Assembly: GCF_028401955.1 (NCBI RefSeq)
Contig: NZ_JAQOTJ010000012.1
Span: forward strand, 1-64,000
Length of the DNA stretch: 64,000 nucleotides
DNA from: Bacillus sp. BP-3
GTDB lineage: Bacteria; Bacillota; Bacilli; Bacillales; Bacillaceae_G
Direction of reading: 5' to 3'
Under the pieces are notes generated by a model. That model was not told the DNA's origin. It worked only from the letters and a program-made list of their open reading frames with translations, and did no database searches. The translations under genes were made by a program, and so were the position numbers. Positions 16,156 to 25,143 of this stretch are shown here, piece by piece; the stretch's first letter is position 1, and each line of letters starts with the position of its first letter.

Positions 16156-16647
16156 TTAAAGTTTTTTAAACCTAATTGGACTTACCATTAAGAGAGCGAG
16201 AATTAAGGTAATCCATGCATTACTATATGAAAACAATCCCATGACAGCCAATGGTAATCCAGCAGCTGGAATAGGTAATCCCATAAAATACCCAATGGTT
16301 GGTTTAACACTAAATTTAGCTAATCTTAAAGCACCCATCGTTGGGAAGAGGATAAATGCCAAAGAAGTTAAAATAGATGGTACCGCTATCGAATGAAATA
16401 AAAGTGCAGGAGCAACGCCAAAACTAACAATATCAGCTAAGGAATCCAATTCTACACCAAACTCACTATTCACTTTTAATTTTCTCGCAATCCTTCCATC
16501 AAGAAGATCTAAAACAGCCGAAAAGAAAATAAAAATGCAGGCCGCTTCCAAAAAGCCGCTCATATTTAAGGTAATTGAAAAAACACCGCACAATAAATTT
16601 CCAATCGTAAATAAATTAGGTATAGATTTTACTATCCAATTGAACAA
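16156..16647 (-). CDS. pssA: CDP-diacylglycerol-serine O-phosphatidyltransferase
   Basis: Membrane enzyme that makes phosphatidylserine, the precursor of phosphatidylethanolamine. The CDP-alcohol phosphotransferase signature D-G-x2-A-R-x8-G-x3-D-x3-D is complete (DGRIARKLKVNSEFGVELDSLAD). About six hydrophobic helices. I start at TTG 16647 (LFNWIVKSIPNLFT): the frame's ATG 24 bp earlier would put AGGGGGGACAAC, a strong ribosome site, inside the gene. At 163 residues it is slightly shorter than B. subtilis PssA. No psd gene is adjacent, so this may be an extra copy. Confidence 0.88.
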   Translation of the reverse strand: MFNWIVKSIPNLFTIGNLLCGVFSITLNMSGFLEAACIFIFFSAVLDLLDGRIARKLKVNSEFGVELDSLADIVSFGVAPALLFHSIAVPSILTSLAFILFPTMGALRLAKFSVKPTIGYFMGLPIPAAGLPLAVMGLFSYSNAWITLILALLMVSPIRFKKL

Positions 16648-16916
16648 AGTTGTCCCCCCTAAGTTAATCAAACTTCCTATTTATGTAGCATTTTCTATAT
16701 ATTCTTCCGCTATTCTAAAAAATAAATGACTAGTGTACGCTAAGCTAATTTCGGCAAGAAAAAAGCCGATTTTCTGTACATTAAGGAAAATCGGACCTAT
16801 TGCTATTAAAGCAGAACTACCTAAAGGAAGACCGAGCCTATTTCATTTTTTATCGTATTTTCATCATTAATGAAAATCACCTGACCCTACTCACAACTTC
16901 ACTTACAAACAGATAT

Positions 16917-17615
16917 TTAATTTTGTTTATAAATATCTGCCGCTAATTCTTGCAGTAAAGACTCGTCTATTACCTCCAAATAACTCTCCTTCTTCTCTAA
17001 CACTCCTTTTTCACAAAGAATATTTAACGTTCGCAGTAAATGCCGATAGCTTGTTCCTAATAACTCCGATATTTCGGTTAAATTCCCTTGAAATATTATC
17101 GTTTTTTCTTTATCTCCTCCCCTTTCACCTGTCGCAAGAATATAACTGGCTAATCGATTCTCAAGTGGATATAGTAAATTAATGGAACTATTTTGAGCAA
17201 GTCTAGCAAGTTTATATGCTAAAGAATCACAAATAAAGCTTAAAAAGGTTGCATCCTGAAGTAAATGCGTTCTAATTTTTTCTAATGGAATTCCAACGCA
17301 ATATGAGTCCTCGATCACTTGAACATTAGAAAAAGTTTTTTGAGAACGAACTAATTCTACATCTCCTATGACTTCAAACCCATTATAAAAAGTTAATAAT
17401 AACGACTTACCGTTACTTAAAGTCGTATATACCTTGGATTTTCCCTCTACAAAAAAATAAAGATAATAAAGCGTTTCATTTTCTCTACATATATATTCAT
17501 TCTTTTTAAATAACAATAACTCCATCACAGGCTTTATATCATGACTAAAAAAATCTTTAATATTATTCTTTTGAATATACTCATCTAACTTCTTCGAATC
17601 ATATATTTTTTTCAT
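16917..17615 (-). CDS. Crp/Fnr family regulator (YeiL-like)
   Basis: A 232-residue regulator with an N-terminal cyclic-nucleotide-binding-type beta barrel (about 20-140; FKKNEYICRENETLYYLYFFVEGKSKVY) and a C-terminal helix-turn-helix (LTEISELLGTSYRHLLRTLNILCEKGVL). No Fnr-type N-terminal cysteine cluster is present. ATG at 17615 is used because GGAG lies just upstream. It is divergent from two transporter genes with a perfect palindrome between, so it probably controls them and itself. Confidence 0.85.
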   Translation of the reverse strand: MKKIYDSKKLDEYIQKNNIKDFFSHDIKPVMELLLFKKNEYICRENETLYYLYFFVEGKSKVYTTLSNGKSLLLTFYNGFEVIGDVELVRSQKTFSNVQVIEDSYCVGIPLEKIRTHLLQDATFLSFICDSLAYKLARLAQNSSINLLYPLENRLASYILATGERGGDKEKTIIFQGNLTEISELLGTSYRHLLRTLNILCEKGVLEKKESYLEVIDESLLQELAADIYKQN

Positions 17616-17639
17616 AAATTCTCCAAATCCCCTCTTCAC

Positions 17640-17655
17640 TATGACATATGTCATA
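17640..17655. promoter_or_regulatory. Perfect 16-bp palindrome, likely Crp-family site
   Basis: TATGACATATGTCATA lies 25 bp upstream of the regulator start and 57 bp upstream of the transporter start. Its TGACA-n2-TGTCA core suits a Crp/Fnr-type dimer. Confidence 0.7.
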
Positions 17656-17711
17656 ATACACGATACTTCAATCATGATAAATTAACTTTAAAAATGCAAG
17701 GGGGAAACACT

Positions 17712-18134
17712 ATGTATAAATTACTTTCCGCATTTATCGGTGCTCTCATCGCACTGATGATTCCACTAAATGGCATCTTAGCAGAAGTTATAGGAAATTA
17801 TAACGCTAGCGTTCTTATTCATATTGTTGGATTAATTGCGGTCATTATCATTTTACTAATCGGTAAATTTAAAATTAAGATCCAGAAAGGTATTCCACTT
17901 TACTTATATAGCGCCGGAGCCATCGGGGTGTTCACTGTACTCTTTACAAATGTTAGCTTTTCAACACTCGGTGTATCCTTGACAATCGCTTTAGGTTTAC
18001 TCGGTCAATCGATTACTTCTATTATGATTGATCATTTTGGATTATTAGGAATGAACGCTGTGAAGTTTGAAAAAAAGAAAATGGTCGGCTTATTACTAAT
18101 TGCTTCTGGAATTAGTATTATGAATACTTTTTAA
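17712..18134 (+). CDS. YdcZ-type (DUF606) DMT transporter subunit 1
   Basis: A 140-residue protein with five hydrophobic helices, the size of a half DMT transporter. The GALIALMIPLNGIL start and the GLLGQSITSIMIDHFGLLG segment match the YdcZ/DUF606 family of small DMT exporters. ATG at 17712 follows AGGGGGAAACACT. It is followed 13 bp later by a paralog, so the two probably form a heteromeric transporter. Substrate unknown. Divergent from the Crp-type regulator. Confidence 0.78.
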   Translation: MYKLLSAFIGALIALMIPLNGILAEVIGNYNASVLIHIVGLIAVIIILLIGKFKIKIQKGIPLYLYSAGAIGVFTVLFTNVSFSTLGVSLTIALGLLGQSITSIMIDHFGLLGMNAVKFEKKKMVGLLLIASGISIMNTF

Positions 18135-18147
18135 TGGAGGAGAAATG

Positions 18148-18612
18148 ATGTTATATATATGCATTGCCATTTTAGCTGGCTGTTCCATTGTAATCGCAAG
18201 GGTGATTAACGCAAACTTAGCAATTCAAATTGGAATTTTCCAAGGTACATTTTTCAACTATATTACTGGTCTCGCTTTTTCGTTGCTATTTTTAATTTTT
18301 AGTAATGAAGCTTTTAACATGTCCTACACGACTTTGCAGTCCATACCGTTCCTTGCCTATTTAGGGGGATTGGTAGGCGTTATAGTTATTGGATTATCAA
18401 ACTATATTATTCCTAAAATTTCTTCCTTCTATTTGACATTACTCATTTTTATCGGTCAATTAGGTATGGGCATTATACTGGATTTTTTCAATTCACATGA
18501 CATATCAATTGGTAGGATAGTTGGTGGTTTGTTAGTATTAATGGGACTGACATATAATTTAATTATTGATCGGACGGATATACCTGTTCAAGATAAGAAA
18601 CAAGCTTATTGA
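18148..18612 (+). CDS. YdcZ-type (DUF606) DMT transporter subunit 2
   Basis: A 154-residue paralog of the previous gene with five helices and the matching FYLTLLIFIGQLGMGIILDFF segment. The second ATG (18148) is 7 bases from GGAGG and is preferred to 18145. The stop codon is inside the terminator hairpin. Two-gene DUF606 pairs are common in Bacillus. Confidence 0.78.
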   Translation: MLYICIAILAGCSIVIARVINANLAIQIGIFQGTFFNYITGLAFSLLFLIFSNEAFNMSYTTLQSIPFLAYLGGLVGVIVIGLSNYIIPKISSFYLTLLIFIGQLGMGIILDFFNSHDISIGRIVGGLLVLMGLTYNLIIDRTDIPVQDKKQAY

Positions 18613-18624
18613 GGCTTGTTTCTT
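18595..18624 (+). terminator. Terminator overlapping the end of the DUF606 gene
   Basis: AAGAAACAAGC (18595-18605) pairs with GCTTGTTTCTT (18614-18624), and the stem includes the last codons of the CDS. Confidence 0.8.
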
Positions 18625-18959
18625 ATTAGTATATTTACATAATATTTTCTAAATCTGAATTGGATAAAACCAACTGACCGTTATCCAAATTCTCTGTCCT
18701 CAATCGTTCTAAATTAAAATAATAATAGAGATGACCTTAAGCAATTTGGGTCACCTCATAAACCTCCTCTTCTTGCAAACAGTTTAGTTTTTCCAAATGA
18801 CTTGAACAATGATTGTTAAAGGAGAATTAAACCCGTATAAAAACTAACATCTTATTTCACATATGATACAATTCTATTTAGAGATTCTAGTCAAATGCAT
18901 TTATTTTCAATACTGTCTTAGAAAGAAAAAATATACTGTTAATTACTAGGAGGATTAAT
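18625..18959. other. Intergenic with one imperfect hairpin
   Basis: No gene. GAGATGACC (near 18727) and GGGTCACCTC (ending near 18756) pair imperfectly and may be a leftover terminator. The last 60 bp, ending AGGAGGATTAAT, serve the hydrolase gene. Confidence 0.45.
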
Positions 18960-19712
18960 GTGAAACTAAGAGAGAAAATGCCTATTCGAGAGAAAGAGCA
19001 GTTTATACAAATTAGTGGTTTCAAATTATTCACAAAGCTGTATGGGGAAAAAACAGACAAACCTACTATTGTAATGGATGCTGGATATGGAGATTATTCT
19101 AAAACTTGGAGTTCAATAATTAATGAAATTTCTCTGCTAACGGAAGTACTTGTCTATGATAGAGCTGGATTAGGAAAAAGCGAAAAAAGCCTTAATCCTA
19201 GAACGAGCCAAGAGATGGTAGAAGAATTGAACCAACTTCTAATAAAAATGAAGATACAACCTCCATACATATTAGTAGGTCATTCTTTTGGTGGCGTAAA
19301 CATGCGGATATATGCTACAAAGTATCCTAACAACGTCGCTGCATTACTTTTGATTGATTCTACACCAGAAAGCTATAAAGAAAGATTTCTTCCAACAATG
19401 TCAAAAGAATTTCAACAAGCATATAACGACCAATTTATTTATGAAAGTACATACGATGAATTCACCGCAAGTCTAAAGCAGCTAAAACAAACAAAACAAC
19501 AATTAAACGTTCCCTTAATCGTTTTATCAGCAGGAAAAAAAGATCATTATTCTAAAAAATCTCAAGAATTATGGAATGAAATGCAAAAAGAGATTCTTGA
19601 GATATCTACAAAAAGTGAGCTTATAATTGCAGAAAATAGTACCCACTATATACAAAATGATGAACCATTTGTAGTAATTGATGCAATACAACGATTAATT
19701 AATAACTTCTAA
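18960..19712 (+). CDS. Alpha/beta hydrolase
   Basis: A 250-residue soluble hydrolase. The nucleophile elbow GHSFGG (Ser near residue 108), YDRAGLGKSEKS after strand 4, the acid region LIVLSAGKKDH and the catalytic His in ENSTHYIQ are in the usual order. It starts with GTG at 18960: the overlapping ATG reads straight into TGA, and AGGAGG lies 5 bases upstream. No signal peptide, so it is cytoplasmic. The ester or lactone substrate is unknown. Confidence 0.88.
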   Translation: MKLREKMPIREKEQFIQISGFKLFTKLYGEKTDKPTIVMDAGYGDYSKTWSSIINEISLLTEVLVYDRAGLGKSEKSLNPRTSQEMVEELNQLLIKMKIQPPYILVGHSFGGVNMRIYATKYPNNVAALLLIDSTPESYKERFLPTMSKEFQQAYNDQFIYESTYDEFTASLKQLKQTKQQLNVPLIVLSAGKKDHYSKKSQELWNEMQKEILEISTKSELIIAENSTHYIQNDEPFVVIDAIQRLINNF

Positions 19713-19762
19713 ATTGAATTAATTATGTTTTTTATTAAGTGCTTATGCTCTTTAGTTTAGTA

Positions 19763-19806
19763 AAAGGAGAACACATCGTATTTATGATTAATATGCGCTC
19801 TCCTTT
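19763..19806 (+). terminator. Terminator after the hydrolase
   Basis: AAAGGAGA near 19763 and TCTCCTTT (19799-19806) close a hairpin followed by CTTCTTTC. It also lies 200 bp past the convergent MFS gene. Confidence 0.6.
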
Positions 19807-20011
19807 CTTCTTTCTAGCAAAAAAACACACCTGTTACTAATTCCTTTCAACACTTTCAAGCAACATTTAATTATCATTCCTTAATAATAATCCTATACAA
19901 TTACCAAGGAATTACTTCTCAAAAAATCTCTTTACTCATATGACCATTAAAAGACCTTTTTTAATATTAGCCACCATAATAGCAAAGTATTTTCTATGAA
20001 ATATTCTCAAA

Positions 20012-21226
20012 TTATTTTACTTGAACTCGTTGTTCATCTACTGGTGTAATCGAATTTTCTTTTATTAAGTAATGAATAATTGGCAGCACTAAGAAACTTG
20101 CAATTGCACACATTATACCAATAGCTAAAAATGTCTGTCCGCCTTCCAATAGCCAGGAAGCACCTGTAGAGGCAATCATCATTCCGATATACATCGCTGA
20201 GCCATTTAGAGCCATTATAGTGCCCCTTACTTTGGGACTTAACTCTGAAATTAATGCTGTTAATGAAGATTGTCCAAATCCAATTGATGTACTCCATAAT
20301 ACATGTACAATTATTGCAAATATTATATGTTCAGTTAACAAAGTGAAACTAACAACTCCAACTGCAGCGATAATAGTAGCAATTGAGACAACTGCTTTTT
20401 TACCGATTTTATCTGCTAATTTACCTCCTATGACGTTGCCAATAATACTACCGGCTCCTGCTAAAAAAATGACCATTCCTATTTTTTCAACACTAAAGTC
20501 AAAATTCTCTTTGTAATAAACTCCAATATAAGAAAACATGCCTTGCAAACTGACAGTCCATAAGAAAGTAGACAATAATGCAAAAAACACAGATGTATTT
20601 GTAAAGGCTGTCTTTATGGCAGAAATCATTGCTACTGATGCAAAAATCAGAATTTGATTTGTTTGTGGTGTTTTAGGCAAGATACCCATAATAATAAATG
20701 CTACAATCATCCCTAAAATCCCAATACCATAAAAAGTCCATTGCCAATTACCGATGGAAGTTAAGAAAGCTCCAATTGGTACCCCTAGTACAGTAGAACC
20801 AACCATAGCCCCCATGATTATTCCCATTGCACTGCCCCGCATTTTATATGGTACTTTATCACCTATTAACGCAAAAATACTTGGCATCACCATAGCCCCA
20901 GATAAGCCTGTTAAAGCACGAAAAACTAAAATTGTATTAAAATTTTCTGATAGTCCTGTACAAAACGTTCCTATTGAAAATATAACCATCCCTGTCACAA
21001 TCATTTGTTTACGCCCAAATTTATCAGAAATTGGACCAAAAAATGGAGCAGTTATTCCATAGAATAATGCATAAGAAGTAATTAACCATCCTCCCCTTTC
21101 CAGTGGTGTTGCAGTAGCTTTAGCAATATCAGGAATTAAAGGTGATACCACTAAAGAATCCATTCCAATAAAAAATGCTACAATTGCTAGTAGAATTAGC
21201 ATATGTCTCATTCCTTTATCAATCAT
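20012..21226 (-). CDS. MFS efflux transporter under MarR control
   Basis: A 404-residue, 12-helix DHA1-type exporter (MDSLVVSPLIPDIA in helix 1; GPISDKFGRKQMIV is motif A; RALTGLSGAMVMPS is motif B; GSTVLGVPIGAFL is motif C). The second ATG (21226) is 8 bases from AGGGGGAG; the first overlaps the site. A MarR gene lies upstream on the same strand, and two large palindromes sit between them, so this transporter is almost certainly MarR-controlled. Substrate unknown. Confidence 0.88.
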   Translation of the reverse strand: MIDKGMRHMLILLAIVAFFIGMDSLVVSPLIPDIAKATATPLERGGWLITSYALFYGITAPFFGPISDKFGRKQMIVTGMVIFSIGTFCTGLSENFNTILVFRALTGLSGAMVMPSIFALIGDKVPYKMRGSAMGIIMGAMVGSTVLGVPIGAFLTSIGNWQWTFYGIGILGMIVAFIIMGILPKTPQTNQILIFASVAMISAIKTAFTNTSVFFALLSTFLWTVSLQGMFSYIGVYYKENFDFSVEKIGMVIFLAGAGSIIGNVIGGKLADKIGKKAVVSIATIIAAVGVVSFTLLTEHIIFAIIVHVLWSTSIGFGQSSLTALISELSPKVRGTIMALNGSAMYIGMMIASTGASWLLEGGQTFLAIGIMCAIASFLVLPIIHYLIKENSITPVDEQRVQVK

Positions 21227-21251
21227 TTCCATCTCCCCCTCGGCTTCAGAT

Positions 21252-21308
21252 TTTATTTCATATATGAAATAAATACTCAGATAAATAATTCATATATGAA
21301 TTATTTAT
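21252..21308. promoter_or_regulatory. Two perfect MarR-type operators
   Basis: 21252-21273 is a 22-bp and 21281-21308 a 28-bp perfect palindrome. Both centre on TTCATATATGAA, 32 bp apart centre to centre. They lie between marR and the MFS gene. Confidence 0.85.
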
Positions 21309-21327
21309 GTAAACAAAAATGCAACTA

Positions 21328-21780
21328 TTAGTTACACTTTTGCACTTCTTCCCCAACATTTAACAAATGATGCTTATAGTCTTTGAGAATTTCTGATAAA
21401 GTAATACATTTTTCTTCATCAAAATATGAAAAATTTTCTTTAAGAAATGCTTTGTATTGAACATTTACCTTTTCTTTCGTTTCTTTACCTTTTTCAGTTA
21501 AATATACTAACGTTTCTCTTTGATCGTTTGGATTTTTAGTCGTTGTTACAAACCCATCTCTCTTCATCCGTTGAATTATAGTAGTAACATTACTAGGAGC
21601 ACAACCAATTTTTTGTTTTAAATGAGACATCGAAGTTTTTTCTGACTCTGATAACACTTGTATAACTCCAAATTGAACTACACTAATATCGAATTGTTTC
21701 AATTGATTCTCGAGATTATTTTGTAATTGATGATATACCTCTCTAATTAAAGCATATAATTCCCTTGCTGCTACTTGCAT
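21328..21780 (-). CDS. MarR family regulator
   Basis: A 150-residue winged-helix repressor: wHTH around MSHLKQKIGCAPSNVTTIIQRMKRDGFV with the wing NPNDQRETLVYLTEKG, flanked by dimerisation helices. ATG at 21780 follows AAAGGGTG. One Cys in the recognition region (GCAPS) and a C-terminal KCN could sense thiol stress, but this is conjecture. A related imperfect operator upstream suggests autoregulation. Confidence 0.9.
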   Translation of the reverse strand: MQVAARELYALIREVYHQLQNNLENQLKQFDISVVQFGVIQVLSESEKTSMSHLKQKIGCAPSNVTTIIQRMKRDGFVTTTKNPNDQRETLVYLTEKGKETKEKVNVQYKAFLKENFSYFDEEKCITLSEILKDYKHHLLNVGEEVQKCN

Positions 21781-21914
21781 AGAAAACACCCTTTCTGCAG
21801 AGAACAAATTCTACACTAAACAAGGAAAATAAAAATAATTGTATTCCCAATCATTTATCTGGAGTTTTACAACTATCTCTACATACTTTCCTCATTTTTC
21901 TATAAGTTAACAAA

Positions 21915-21932
21915 TATTTCACATATGAATTA
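21915..21932. promoter_or_regulatory. Third, imperfect MarR-type site
   Basis: ATTTCACATATGAATTAT matches the TTCATATATGAA core with one change and lies upstream of marR. Confidence 0.55.
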
Positions 21933-22023
21933 TATTTTACCAATACATAACTGTCAATTATTTGTAATATCGTAATAATATTATTCTCACAAAGAAAAAA
22001 GTGGTAATCTAAAATCTCTTATT

Positions 22024-22653
22024 TTATGTAACAAAGCCTTTCATTAAATTGTACATAGACCATAAACCAAACATTATTATAATGAATCCAGAAATACGAT
22101 TTACAATTTTTAAAGGGAAATTTTTCATTCGACTCATCAATACTCCTGTTACACTGCTAAGAATGAACCACCATAATGTAGAACCAGAAAATACTCCTAA
22201 TACTACGACTAAGCTAATTATTGTATCATTATTCGAATTAGACATTCCAAGTCCAGAAAAAATGGCTAAGAAAGATAATATGGTTACTGGATTTGTAATA
22301 GTTAAAAGAAAGGTTGAAGCATATGCTCCAAAAACATTATTACCATTGGCTTTAGCTGATGTTTTTGATGGTTTTGAAACGAAAATCTTCAATCCTAGAT
22401 ATAATAAAAATATACTACCAACAACATGAATCCACCCTTGTTGTTCAACTAAAAAATTAGTTATAAATGTTAAACCAAGTCCAGCAATCAGCCCATACAG
22501 CCCATCAGCTGTTGCTGCACCTAATCCTGACATAAAACCAATACATTTTCCGTACTCCAATGTGCGTCGTATACATAAAACTCCAATAGGTCCAACAGGA
22601 GCAGCGATACTAAGCCCAATGATTAATCCTTTGATAAACAATTCAATGACCAA
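22024..22653 (-). CDS. LysE/RhtB family exporter
   Basis: A 209-residue, six-helix amino-acid exporter. The family start GLIIGLSIAAPVGPIGVLCIRRTLEYG is clear, followed by GLGAATADGLYGLIAGLGL and an NPVTILSFLAIF segment. The start codon is TTG (22653), set by GGAGGGAGAATAAG. It is monocistronic. Members export lysine, threonine, homoserine lactone-like or other small molecules; the substrate here is not predictable. Confidence 0.88.
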   Translation of the reverse strand: MVIELFIKGLIIGLSIAAPVGPIGVLCIRRTLEYGKCIGFMSGLGAATADGLYGLIAGLGLTFITNFLVEQQGWIHVVGSIFLLYLGLKIFVSKPSKTSAKANGNNVFGAYASTFLLTITNPVTILSFLAIFSGLGMSNSNNDTIISLVVVLGVFSGSTLWWFILSSVTGVLMSRMKNFPLKIVNRISGFIIIMFGLWSMYNLMKGFVT

Positions 22654-22777
22654 CTTATTCTCCCTCCGATATTAGTACTATCCTTTTATCTGTCTTATTC
22701 TCATTTTCGCTAGTATCGTACCACCAAACAAAGTGAAATTTTTTCTATTTTGTGAAATACTAAAAAACTAAAAGTAG

Positions 22778-22808
22778 TGAAAGAGACCATTATCAACGGT
22801 CTCTTTCA
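22778..22808 (-). terminator. Terminator of the VOC gene
   Basis: TGAAAGAGACC (22778-22788) and GGTCTCTTTCA (22798-22808) form a perfect stem that includes the stop codon. Confidence 0.8.
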
Positions 22809-23186
22809 TTGACATTGCACTTCACTCATTAAAGCATGTGTATTACCTTCTGTATCTTTAAAGAATGTCATCCATGTTTCTAATTGTCCCATTTTCGCTA
22901 CAATATGTGGTTCATCGATGAAAATAATTTCCTTGCTTAATAGATCTTCGTAAGTCTCTTTAATGTTTTCAACTTGAAAATAAATGACCGAACTAGATTG
23001 AGCAAATTTCTCTTTTTCTGGAAGACTTAAAAAGAGACGCAACCCGTTACATTCAAAGAATGCCATACTATCAGTATTAAATAGAAGTGATAGCCCAAGT
23101 TTATCTTTATAAAAATGAATTGCCCTATCTAAATCTTTAACTGGTACCCCAATTTGTCCGATTTTTTGAATCATAGTAGTTTCCAA
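22806..23186 (-). CDS. VOC family protein (glyoxalase/dioxygenase fold)
   Basis: A 126-residue protein with two beta-alpha-beta-beta-beta modules: GVPVKDLDRAIHFYKDKLGLSLLF in the first and FQVENI...FFKDTEGNTHALM in the second. The start is taken as TTG at 23186, 8 bases after AAAGGGG, though ATG at 23174 is possible. It lies just downstream of an AraC regulator on the same strand, so it is probably its target, and may act in antibiotic or aldehyde resistance. Confidence 0.85.
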   Translation of the reverse strand: METTMIQKIGQIGVPVKDLDRAIHFYKDKLGLSLLFNTDSMAFFECNGLRLFLSLPEKEKFAQSSSVIYFQVENIKETYEDLLSKEIIFIDEPHIVAKMGQLETWMTFFKDTEGNTHALMSEVQCQ

Positions 23187-23230
23187 TGAGAATTCCCCTT
23201 TCAAAATCATTTCATTCTAAGAATATACGA

Positions 23231-24100
23231 TTAAACTTTGTATTTCTTATCCAAAATCACCTTTTTTCGAAATTCAATAGGGGAAATCCCAACATGCTGT
23301 TTAAACATTTTGCTAAAAGATACAGGGTTTTGTAATCCTAGTTCAAATGTTATATCAGTCATATTGAAATCTAGTTGTGTTAAAAGCTTTTTCGCTTTCC
23401 GAACTCTAAACTCTGATATGTGCTGATGAGGTGTTTTACGATATATTTGTGAGTATGTTCTTAACAAATGGTTTGGCGATAAACAAGCAATTTGGGCAAT
23501 TTCATTCAATTTAATTGGTCTATCATAATAGGCCCTTATATATTCATGTGCGATACTAATCCTTCTATACAATTCTTCTCTTGTAGAATTACGTACTGCT
23601 CTTAATGATTCGACTTCTTTCCATGCGTCAAAATGTTCAAATAGAATGATTTGTATTAACTTATGAAATTGTTCTTCATAGCCAACTGGGTCATTCTCAA
23701 GAATAGGTAAATTCTCTTTAAATTTTGTTATTTGATACAATAAAGTTTTACTTGTATCATAAGTTTTTTCAAAGAATTCGATATCGTTCCTATTCTTAAA
23801 CGGATCACTAAGAAGTCTATTATTTGATTCTCGTAATGAGTTTAAAATTCCCTCTGCAAATCCGTCTTTAAAAAAGATGCAAAAAGATTCAACTTCCTTA
23901 TTTTCATCAATTGAAATTGTATAAGACCCTTTATTAAGAAGTAAATATCTACTTTCCTCGACAGCAAAAAAACCTTTACTAGTCCTATAATGTGCTTTTC
24001 CGTTAGAAAATGTTTTAATAGATAATTGGCCGTGACCTTCCCAATAAAACTGTTTACTTTTTGCATGTAAAACAAAATTATTAGAATCCATATAATTCAT
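23231..24100 (-). CDS. AraC family regulator
   Basis: A 289-residue regulator: N-terminal cupin-like sensor (about 15-110, ending FFKDGF) and two C-terminal HTH motifs (LNEIAQIACLSPNHLLRTYSQIY and MTDITFELGLQNPVSFSKMFKQHVGISP). ATG at 24100 is used since GGAGACGGTATT precedes it. It precedes the VOC gene by about 45 bp and likely activates it. Confidence 0.9.
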   Translation of the reverse strand: MNYMDSNNFVLHAKSKQFYWEGHGQLSIKTFSNGKAHYRTSKGFFAVEESRYLLLNKGSYTISIDENKEVESFCIFFKDGFAEGILNSLRESNNRLLSDPFKNRNDIEFFEKTYDTSKTLLYQITKFKENLPILENDPVGYEEQFHKLIQIILFEHFDAWKEVESLRAVRNSTREELYRRISIAHEYIRAYYDRPIKLNEIAQIACLSPNHLLRTYSQIYRKTPHQHISEFRVRKAKKLLTQLDFNMTDITFELGLQNPVSFSKMFKQHVGISPIEFRKKVILDKKYKV

Positions 24101-24234
24101 AATACCGTCTCCGTAAGCATGCAATTATATTTTTCAGATAATTCAATTATACATAATAATAGAGGTTTAGCAAAAAGTCTTTTACTTTCCTCACTTATCC
24201 ATTACAGACCAATTATTGTATAATAAACACGAAA

Positions 24235-24263
24235 AAGGAGTGATCCTTATGACCACTCCTTTC
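24235..24263 (-). terminator. Terminator of the secreted nuclease gene
   Basis: AAAGGAGTGATC and GACCACTCCTTT pair around a short loop, 35 bp past the stop codon. Confidence 0.7.
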
Positions 24264-24297
24264 CACTTTATATTTTTCAAACTATGTTTTTACTTAT

Positions 24298-25134
24298 TTA
24301 TTTCCAAATTTTATTTGCCCATTCAGGATGATCAATAAATGGATTCCGGTTATGTTGATACTTTGTATAGATTATTTCATTACGCTTTCGCTCCAAATCA
24401 TCAACAGGATCTTGTTCATTCCATTTTAGCAAAACAGATAGCTTTCCCATATAGGGAGCTTTATTATTGTTTACTTTATCATTTAGTTCCAAATCTACTT
24501 CACCGTTATCCCCTTCATAACGAACAGCCATGTAAAATAGCATTCTAGCAATATCGCCTTTTACACTATCACGAGGCTCCCAAGAATCATTATCATATTT
24601 ACATTCTGTTGCTTCTGGATGGTTCACACCACCGTTATCAAAATCCAAATTTCCACGTGAGCTATTTACAGATACATCTGTAGCTCTTAAATGATGAAGA
24701 TCCGTTCCAGGCCCTGCAGCCGTCCCAAATTCACCGTGAGATTTTGCCCAAACATGCTCTCGGTTCCAATTATCGACCCCTGAACCACTTGTAAATTTCC
24801 CTTGCGAACGCCCTGTATATAAGAGAAGTACATTATTTTTATTATTTGGATCTTCATCAGTATCTCTTAGCGCTTCCCAAACTGCACTGTAGGATATCTT
24901 TGTATGATTATCAATAATATTATGAAGTTCCTTTTTTAACTCTAGGCCCGTTTTCCCCTTCACGCTATTATAATATGTATCATCATAATTAGTTGAAGTT
25001 ACCCCTTCAGTTACTTTCGAAGATGAAGAAGCTCCTTCACCATACACGGTATTAGTAAATGATAAGGATGCAGAACCTAAAATGAAAAATGAAGAAATAG
25101 TAAAAATAGCAAGTTTTGTATTTCGGAACACCAT
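24298..25134 (-). CDS. Secreted endonuclease I-type nuclease (BsnA/YurI-like)
   Basis: A 278-residue extracellular nuclease. The signal peptide (AIFTISSFFILGSASLSF) ends near TVYGEG. The His-Me finger core is visible: WNREHVWAKSHG, then TDLHHLRATDVSVNSSRGN, with the catalytic His in the LHHL segment and metal-binding Asn in SSRGN. Length is close to B. subtilis BsnA, a nonspecific secreted RNase/DNase. The frame can also start at TTG 25143; I prefer ATG 25134. Confidence 0.88.
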   Translation of the reverse strand: MVFRNTKLAIFTISSFFILGSASLSFTNTVYGEGASSSSKVTEGVTSTNYDDTYYNSVKGKTGLELKKELHNIIDNHTKISYSAVWEALRDTDEDPNNKNNVLLLYTGRSQGKFTSGSGVDNWNREHVWAKSHGEFGTAAGPGTDLHHLRATDVSVNSSRGNLDFDNGGVNHPEATECKYDNDSWEPRDSVKGDIARMLFYMAVRYEGDNGEVDLELNDKVNNNKAPYMGKLSVLLKWNEQDPVDDLERKRNEIIYTKYQHNRNPFIDHPEWANKIWK

Positions 25135-25143
25135 ATACACCAA

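Noticed and set aside
17640-17655. PlcR box
   Set aside because: TATGACATATGTCATA lacks the A at position 6 and T at position 11 of TATGnAnnnnTnCATA, and a Crp-type regulator gene adjoins it.
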